Source of the DNA: Rotaria sp. Silwood1
Taxonomy: Eukaryota > Rotifera > Eurotatoria > Philodinida > Philodinidae
Assembly (NCBI GenBank): GCA_905250075.1
Contig: CAJNOP010000001.1
Location: 5,847,126 to 5,911,125 of the forward strand
Reading direction: 5' to 3'
Length of the DNA stretch: 64,000 nt
The notes under the pieces are model-generated. The model had not been told where the DNA came from and did no database searches. It worked only from the letters and a program-made list of their open reading frames with translations. This document shows, piece by piece, positions 57,625 to 64,000 of the stretch; within the stretch, counting starts at the first letter, position 1; every line of letters starts with the position of its first letter. The position numbers and the translations under genes were made by a program.

Positions 57625-57966
57625 ATCTCGAAACAAAGACACATATGGAGTAACAGTTTCCACGCCAAAATATAGAGCATGCTTCGCTCTATTCTGCAAC
57701 ATATTTGGTTTTCGATAAAGCATTCTATAGAAACATACAGAGCGAATACACAAACCCGCCATGTATTATGTGCCGCTTGTTATATACAGATTGTTTGATA
57801 CATTCTTAGATCTGATTTTTTGCTTACGTTTTTTGTATTAAGGTGAATAATAAATATAACATTTAAAACCTTTGATTGTCAGCACTGAGATAAAAGTATT
57901 ATCTTCTCTTTGCGCAGTAATACATATGGCAAATTGAAGCATACAAAAACAAACTATTATAAAACT

Positions 57967-58358
57967 CATTGTCATCGCGTTACGTAAATGAAATCGATCC
58001 TTCTTCAAAATAAGAAGCCTGTTTGAAGAATGTCTTTGTCCATTGGATACCTCAAACTGTCGGCTACAAAACATCTGTAGAATGTTTCTTTTAATACCGT
58101 ACAACATTCGCAGAAAAATAAACAACAACCATATCACCCTCAAATTGTTGTCCATTTTCCGTCATCTTGTTATCTCATCTATTTTTGCTATTATTTTGAA
58201 ACGACTCCTTCAAACGAGCTCATATTTCCAGAGGTTTTGAGAAGACAGAGGTACATCTTCCAACGAATGAACGAACCTTCTGCGTAATCTCATTGCTGAG
58301 AAAAATTAGCAAAACTGTGGCCAAAACGTCATGACCTTATGCTTGGACAACCCGGTGT
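57967..58358. repeat. Tandem diverged repeat, copy A
   Basis: About 390 bp whose order of blocks is repeated in copy B (58540-58929), offset by about 573 bp. Shared blocks include TCTCAAAATAAGAAG-like sequence, ACTGT(C/T)(G/T)GCT(A/G)CAAAA, ATATTCGCAGAAAxATA-like sequence, ACGAGCTC / GCGAGCTC, ATCTTCCAACG and CTTACGCTTG-like ends. There is no coding frame. Confidence 0.6.
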
Positions 58359-58539
58359 ATTTAATTAACTTTTTTCTCATCATTTCTATACTGAAACTAT
58401 TAATAAACGTGATATTTAACACCTCTTTATGATATAGATTGAAAGCGAATATTATGTTGAGTTTACAGTTGTACTTGTAGCAAAAGATGGCATAGGAAAA
58501 ACTTGATAGTAAAAGTAAGTGCCATCCCGTTACAAGTGT

Positions 58540-58929
58540 ATCATCGTGTTACATTGATAGTAACGATTTATTCTCAAAATAAGAAGTTAAATTGAAAAAT
58601 ATTTTTCATCGTTGAACACTTCACACTGTTTGCTGCAAAAAGTCTTTAGAATATTGCATTCTAAAAAGCCAATATTCGCAGAAAGATACAGAGCAAACAT
58701 ACTGTTCTCAACTTTTTGTCCTTTGTTCATCATCGTGTTACGCCATTTAACTTTTCCATAATTTTTTAATGATTTACTCAAGCGAGCTCCGATTTTCGGA
58801 GGTTATGAAGAAGAAAGAGATGTATCTTCCAACGCAAAAAGAAACATTCTAGCTAACAATATTACTGACAAAGGTTAAAAATACTGTAGCCAAACTGTCA
58901 TTGTCTTACGCTTGAGGAAGCCGATATAT
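58540..58929. repeat. Tandem diverged repeat, copy B
   Basis: Direct-orientation partner of 57967-58358. Part of a third, truncated copy may lie at about 57660-57840 (GCATTCTATAGAAACATACA), next to the TIR element's right end. Confidence 0.6.
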
Positions 58930-58967
58930 GTTTTTGGAGACAAAGAAAACAGCAGCAGCACTAGTAC

Positions 58968-59105
58968 AATTCGTCGCACGACACTTCGTCGCAATCACTT
59001 CATCGCAGAACAATTTGTCGCGTTCTGTTCGTCACAGATAAATTTCTTTCGTTCTGTTCGTCGCTATCTACTTATTGCATCTCTCTTAATAAATTCTTTT
59101 TTTTC
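58968..59105. repeat. Left terminal region of a MULE, with TTCGTCGC repeats
   Basis: About seven copies of a TTCGTCGC-type motif, roughly every 16-20 bp. From about 58994 inward it matches the reverse complement of 62030-62157 (ATCACTTC, GTCGCAGAACAATT, GTCGCGTTCTGTTCGTC, TTGCATCTCT). This defines the terminal inverted repeat of a ~3.2-kb element. Outer boundary and target duplication not resolved. Confidence 0.75.
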
Positions 59106-59401
59106 TGTAATCAATGGAAATAATATAAAATAAATAATAAATTGCGAAAGTGATATGTACAATAACGATAGATAATTAATTGGGAAAACGGATCAATATA
59201 AAAATATTATTCTAATGCAGTCATGATAGAGCTAAAGCGAACGAAGAATAATTAGATTTGTCACTTGGTTAATGAATTGCAACATAATCTAAACTAAAGA
59301 TAACACTGATCCAATGTCCTTAATTATGGAACCAGGTCAAATAAAAAAATTCATTTCACTTCTTAATTTCAACTTTCACTGCACAGTATTTTTCAAGAAA
59401 A

Positions 59402-60971
59402 ATGTCTCAAATCGAAAAACTCTTTTCTGTAAGGAAAACCAATGATCCTCCATAAAGGTTATATCTATACTGTAGAGCGTACAACAACCACGAAATTGAT
59501 ATTTCGATGTCAGAATCGAGATTGTAAAGGTAAGTTCACTTTGAATATCAATCAATTAATTCAAATGAAAATCATTTATCAATTAAGCTCGTTGTCATAC
59601 CAATTTATTCATGGACGCAGTTCTCGCACAGCCAACATCACATTCCCATACTCCACAACCCGATCGTGTTCCAGCTATCCAATTAAAAAATGATATTAAA
59701 GTTTGTACTGTGATAACAGATAAACCAACCAGCTCAATTCTTCATTCGGCCTTACGTACATATCCACTAAGTGCCACTGGTGAACTTCCAAGCAATGAAG
59801 CACTTATGCTAATGATTTGCAGACAATGTACTGTTGAAACAGTCGACGTCGATGGTCGTTTACCAGAAAAATTAAGAAAGGCTATCGTGATGAAGATTTC
59901 ATCTTGCACGAAGACAAGAATTTAATTATATTTACAACAAAAACTAACTTATCTATTCTCAAAAAAAAACAAACATTGGTTCGTTGATGGAACATTCAAA
60001 GTAAACTATCAATTAAATGTGTCTCTTTTTCTTTTCTAACTTTCTTTCATGTAGGTATGTTCCAACGATTATTATCAACTCTTCACATTACATGCGATGA
60101 TGACCAATGCTATTATTCCTCTCGTCTATGGGTTATTAATTGGTAAAAGCCCTCAAGATTACAATTTATTCTTCGAAAAAGTGTTAGCGCAAGACAACTT
60201 CCAACCTTAATCAATTATGACTGATTTCGAAACTGGCACAATCAAATCAGTGAAAGACATGTTGCCAAACGTTTTACACAAAGATACGTTTTAATCTATT
60301 CATAAAAAAGTAATTAAAGCGTTTTTTTCTAGGTTGTCTCTTTCATTTTTCACAAGCGGTATGGCGACAAGTTCAAAGCAAAGGATTAGCAACTAAATAT
60401 AATGAGGATGAGTATTTTCGTTTAAATGTAAAAAATTGATTGCTCTTGCTTTTGTTCCACTAGATCAAGTTATAACTGGCTTCGACTTAATTTGTGATCA
60501 ATCCGACGATGACGCCGACGATTTACTCGATTATTTTGAAAAAACATGGATTGGTGAAAAAAGAAAAAGAGGTAATTTTTTTTCTCTATTCTTGAGAAAC
60601 TCTAAATATACTCGACTTTCTAAGAAACTGGTCGAAAGAAACCTCAATTCGATTACAAATTATGGAATGTTTATGATCGTGTCATTGCTACGGCACCGCG
60701 ATCCAATAATTCGGTGGAAGGCTGGCACAATGCATTCGCTAATCGCGTCGCAATAAGTCATCCAAATATAGTGAAGCTGGCAGAAAAAATTCGTCGTGAA
60801 AAATCAAAATTTGAAATGGACATGGCGGAGATTCTCCAAGGTCACGATATCAAGATGAAGAAGGCCTGCTACCGAAGATTGGACGAAGGTATTACTCGAC
60901 TGGTCAACGGATTCGACGCACCTCAACTGGATCAATTCTTAAAAAATATGGCAGCCAACGTTACTCTTTAG
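59402..60971 (+). pseudogene. MULE transposase with FLYWCH zinc finger, decayed
   Basis: Mutator-like transposases of this type carry an N-terminal FLYWCH finger. Seen here: KLFSVRKTND, then in a shifted frame HKGYIYTVERTTTTKLIFRC with CQNRDCKG, and after a small intron SHSHTP (finger His pair). Next are GRLPEKLRK, a frameshift to YRDEDFILHEDKNLIIF, a second shift in an A-run before HWFVDGTFK (catalytic Asp), an intron, NDYYQLFTLHAMMTNAIIPL, SIMTDFETG (second Asp), GCLFHFSQAVWRQVQ, LDYFEKTWIG, an intron, LWNVYDRVIATAPRSNNSVE with GWHNAF (catalytic Glu), and an end at KNMAANVTL. Lesions include at least three frame breaks and a TAA at 60208-60210. The donor before GCLFHF also looks mutated. 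It lies between inverted repeats, so it is the element's own gene. Confidence 0.8.
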
Positions 60972-61036
60972 CATACAATGGGTTATTTAAATTCAATCTG
61001 AATTTAAAAAGAAAAAAGAGCACTTGATTTCAAATT

Positions 61037-61455
61037 GAAATAGGGAGCTAAGGGGACTAAGGGGACTAAGCTGACTAACTAATGGGACTAAGGAGACTAA
61101 GGGGACTAAGGGGACTAAGGAGACTAACGGGACTAAGGAGACTAAGGGGACTAAGGAGACTAAGGGGACTAAGGAGACTAAGGGGACTAAGGGGAGTAAG
61201 AGGACTAAGGAGACTAAGGGGACTAAGGAGACTAAGGGGACTAAGGAGACTAAGGGGAGTAAGAGGACTAAGGAGACTAAGGGGACTAAGGAGACTAAGG
61301 GGACTAAGGGGACTAAGGAGACTAAGGGGACTAAGGAGACTAAGGGGACAAAGGAGACTAAGGGAACTAAGGAGACTAAGGGGACTAAGGAGACTAAGGG
61401 GACTAAGGAGACTAAGGGGACTAAGGAGACTAAGGGGACTAAGGGGACTAAGCGG
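61037..61455. repeat. 9-bp minisatellite, unit GGGGACTAA / GGAGACTAA
   Basis: About 45 copies of a 9-bp unit alternating mostly between GGGGACTAA and GGAGACTAA, with a few variants (GGGAGTAAG, GGGACAAAG). Because the unit is 9 bp, the array is open in both strands, creating artificial Leu/Ser/Pro and Arg/Leu/Gly repeat frames. It lies inside the MULE between the transposase stop and the right terminus. Confidence 0.97.
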
Positions 61456-61507
61456 ATTATTCAGTGAGGAAGCGTGTTTCCCCACCTAACACACCTTTTA
61501 TTTCAGC

Positions 61508-61557
61508 GTCGCGGCGTGGGGGCGCGAAGCGCCCCCCCCCCCTCGAAGAGCCGCGAC
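61508..61557. other. GC-rich hairpin inside the MULE
   Basis: GTCGCGGC at 61508-61515 pairs with GCCGCGAC at 61550-61557. Inside, GGGGGCGC pairs with GCGCCCCC around a GAA loop, with an extra C tract. It is very GC-rich in an otherwise AT-rich region. Confidence 0.8.
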
Positions 61558-62029
61558 CCATGCACGTCTCTGTGTACACCATTATTCCTACCCTTAGGCC
61601 GCTTAGTTAGTCCCCTTAGTCCTCCGAGCCCACCCTCAAAAAAGGTACTATAGATATACCATATGTCGACTGAATTCTATATATGTTATGTATGTATCCA
61701 TAGTAGCCTTTCTTATAAGGAACAGGAGAGAAGATACCAAAGAATTCTTCCTTTCTGAATTTAAAGAATTTCTTAGTCCCCTTAGTTCCTCTGCCTTGGT
61801 AAAAATGGGCTGTTATTTTTTTTTCAAAATTCAATTTGAATTAAAAAAATCCATAGACTCCTCTTTAGATATTTTTTTTCTTTAAATTATTTTTTTTTCT
61901 TTAGATTATTTTCTTTTCTTGTTTGGTTTTTTCTTTTTTTTTCTCAATTTGTTCATCATTATATTATGTATTATGTACAAAATAAACAATCATTAACTCA
62001 TCAATTTTATATCTTTCAAAAAAAAAAGA
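61558..62029. other. Region between minisatellite and MULE right end
   Basis: Contains short inverted copies of the minisatellite unit (TTAGTCCCCTTAGTCC near 61609 and CTTAGTCCCCTTAGTTCC near 61773) and long T-rich tracts. No gene. Confidence 0.6.
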
Positions 62030-62157
62030 ATTAATTAAAAGAGATGCAACGAATAGACACTGATGAGTATAGCGAAAGATATTTATCTGCGACAAACAGA
62101 ACGAAAAAAAATTTTACGACGAACAGAACGCGACGAATTGTTCTGCGACGAAGTGAT
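62030..62157. repeat. Right terminal region of the MULE
   Basis: Reverse-complement partner of the left end at 58994-59105, with GCGAC(A/G)AA-type motifs every ~16-20 bp. It marks the right end of the element. Confidence 0.75.
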
Positions 62158-62908
62158 CGGTCACCCGTTTATATGCCCTTTATGTTAATGGTAGCATTCA
62201 TTGTAAAATTGTTCAATAGCGTCACTACGGTCTACACAATTCCTTTCTCCAATAGAAGGTTTTTTCATTAATATTCGAAAATTCTTCATTGACAAATTTG
62301 TCGATGAACCGAGAATATACCTTTTTTTTATTGGACCCGCCATCATAAACAAAAGTCAACGGTCCCGCGATCTTAGAAATTTTCACAAAAATTTATTTTT
62401 CTATTTTTATTTTAAAAGAATTTTATGTTTTTCACGGAAATTATGTACCTATTGGTTAAAGCTGCAATGTAAAACACTATCAAGATTTGAGATATTGGAA
62501 ATAGTTTAGTGAAAAGTTACAAATCAATGATTCGTAAGAATCAAATAAAATAGCTGATGATCAATTCTTTTTAAGAGAGCTCCCCTGTTCAATGTTTTAT
62601 ATTTATGCTACTAGTCAAGTTTTCACCAGTTCATTTCATCTTATTTATATAGTTCAACTTAAGAGGATATCGCCTGCTCCCTTTCCTTTCCGCTACTTTT
62701 GAGAAACAACGCATCAGAAGAATTTGAAACTTTTAGGATAGATAGATCTCGATGAGTGGACCAAAAGTTGTCATAGAAACAAAATTTCCAAATGCGTTCA
62801 ATAGAGCTGAAACTTTTTTTACAGATACTATATACATTTTGAAGGGGGATTACTTTTTTCGTTTCTTTTTATGTCCTTTCATTCGGAAAAAAGAAGATCA
62901 TAATACGG
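62158..62908. other. Non-coding sequence between two mobile elements
   Basis: No gene recognised. Around 62800-62850 (GAGCTGAAACTTTTTTTACA) it resembles, in inverted orientation, sequence at 63225-63265, so the MITE below may sit in the loop of an older foldback element. Confidence 0.4.
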
Positions 62909-63104
62909 CAGTGGCGGATTTAGGGGGGGGAGCGCTTGGGGCGATCGCCTCCATTCAGAAAAAAAAAATTTCGGTTTTTCCAGCAGAAAAGGCTAAAGAA
63001 CGAGCTGATATTACCTCTAATAAGCTTCAAAACACGTGTTATGATCAAAATCGCCCCATATTCATGGAATCGCCCCCCATGAAAAAATCCTAGATCCGCC
63101 GCTG
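62909..63104. mobile_element. hAT-type MITE with 8-bp target-site duplication
   Basis: Begins CAGTGGCGGATTTAGG and ends CCTAGATCCGCCGCTG, whose reverse complement CAGCGGCGGATCTAGG matches the start at 14 of 16 bases. It is flanked on both sides by the identical 8-mer TAATACGG (62901-62908 and 63105-63112). CAG-type termini and an 8-bp duplication are hallmarks of the hAT superfamily. At 196 bp with no transposase it is non-autonomous. Confidence 0.93.
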
Positions 63105-64000
63105 TAATACGGAGCACACATCTCCCAAAACCCAGTCTTTTTTACTAGAGCCTTTTCTGCAAATTTTGCCAAAAATCAACGATACAATATTTTTCAAAAC
63201 AAAAAGAAAACTAGTCAGTCGAAACGCTATCTAATACTTGTAGAAAAAGTTTCAGTTCGACAGAATATACAGTGCCTGAGAAACGCGGATTATTCTGTAC
63301 ACTTTTCTGAAAAAATTAGTTTTGAGAAGAATGAAAAACAAATTTGCGTTTATGTGTCACGACTTCTTTTCTCTAATTAAAGTGATCAAAAAATCGTCGT
63401 ATTCAGTGGTGTGAGGAGTCCATGACCCATGTTCTAAGTACCATTCGAATGAGAAATTATCATTATCATTCGAAGAATGTCGTTTAGAATAGAATAATTG
63501 CAGAGCGAGTTTTTCTGCTAGAAATTTTCGAAGTTGAGTTTAATAAAAGTACTAATTAACAGCGAAGACCTCTCGTTAATTTCGCATTTGACAGAGGACA
63601 CTTCTGTCCATATCAGTGATGAAAAACAAAAAAAACGAAAAAGTTTTGATTTTCACGTTCGGAAAGAGGGGAAGGTTGAGACGATGTTCCTCTAAAATAA
63701 GTTGAAATGAAGTTATCAAATATTACTTGGATAATTGAAAGCGATTAAATTAGTGAATATGAAACAGTGAGAGACATAATCGAATATTTAGTGATGATAT
63801 TATGTTTGAAAATGTTACTTTATGTCAAAAGAAAAAGAAAAGAGAAAATGTCTGTTGTTCCATTGAGTTCACGTTTATCGTCATCGGGAAACCATGTTGA
63901 TATTAACTATAAAAAGAATTCTTCATGAGTATCGTCTTTTCTTGCCGATTGCACATTGTTAAATTCAATCATCGAATCACAACAATTTGAAAAAAATCTT
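63105..64000. other. Non-coding sequence to the end of the window
   Basis: AT-rich. Apart from the possible foldback arm at about 63225-63265, no gene or repeat recognised. Confidence 0.45.

Noticed and set aside
61037..61455. CRISPR-like or telomeric array
   Set aside because: The repeat unit is 9 bp with no spacers, lies inside a transposon, and no known telomere unit matches.
61075..61489. 135-136-residue open frames on both strands with Leu/Ser/Pro or Arg/Leu/Gly repeats
   Set aside because: They are artefacts of a 9-bp minisatellite whose unit lacks stops in these frames; there is no gene-like composition or conserved start.

Overview
The window looks like the nuclear genome of a small, AT-rich, intron-dense metazoan. 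Most introns are about 45-70 bp, and the genes are animal-type: MAGI scaffold, ASB ankyrin/SOCS protein, FUNDC, USP7 and an ER HSP70. The compact genes, tiny introns and mixture of decayed MULE, hAT and Tc1-like elements suggest a bdelloid rotifer such as a Rotaria-like species. That is an inference from gene style, because no species marker is present. I recognised no rRNA, tRNA or CRISPR array.

Layout. 1-2.1 kb: no gene seen. 2.1-10.5 kb: a minus-strand cluster of TYW3, a FUN14-domain protein, a Cu/Zn-SOD-like protein that has lost most metal ligands, a canonical Cu/Zn SOD, and an ASB-type ankyrin/SOCS protein whose intron holds a long imperfect inverted repeat. 11.4-11.6 kb: EF-1alpha cut by a 10-N assembly gap. 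14.0-22.8 kb: a MAGI gene on the minus strand. I could join 21 exons into one open frame of about 1212 codons. It has six PDZ domains and a guanylate-kinase-like segment but no WW domains, and two further candidate first exons. 24.6-26.0 kb: a serine-rich protein I do not recognise. 28.2-34.2 kb: a broken Cys-rich gene, a decayed hAT/DUF4371 transposase, and a small secreted-peptide locus. 35.3-37.7 kb: a BiP-like ER HSP70 ending in RTDL. 39.6-42.3 kb: an intronless, GC-richer, disrupted secreted-protein gene and a diverged copy of the secreted-peptide locus. 44.2-46.7 kb: adenosine deaminase, divergent from USP7 (47.1-53.9 kb). 54.4-55.8 kb: a single-pass membrane protein convergent with USP7. 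56.6-64 kb: a repeat-rich tail with a Tc1/mariner-size element with long terminal inverted repeats, a diverged tandem duplication, a MULE with a FLYWCH finger, GTCGC-rich termini, a 9-bp minisatellite and a GC hairpin, and a hAT-type MITE with a perfect 8-bp target duplication.

Most genes are ordinary housekeeping or signalling genes with no shared pathway. The local logic is mainly duplication (SOD pair, secreted-peptide pair, tandem repeats) and transposon insertion followed by decay. All coordinates and splice junctions were read by eye from GT/AG signals and reading frame, with no homology search. Family names rest on recognised motifs.
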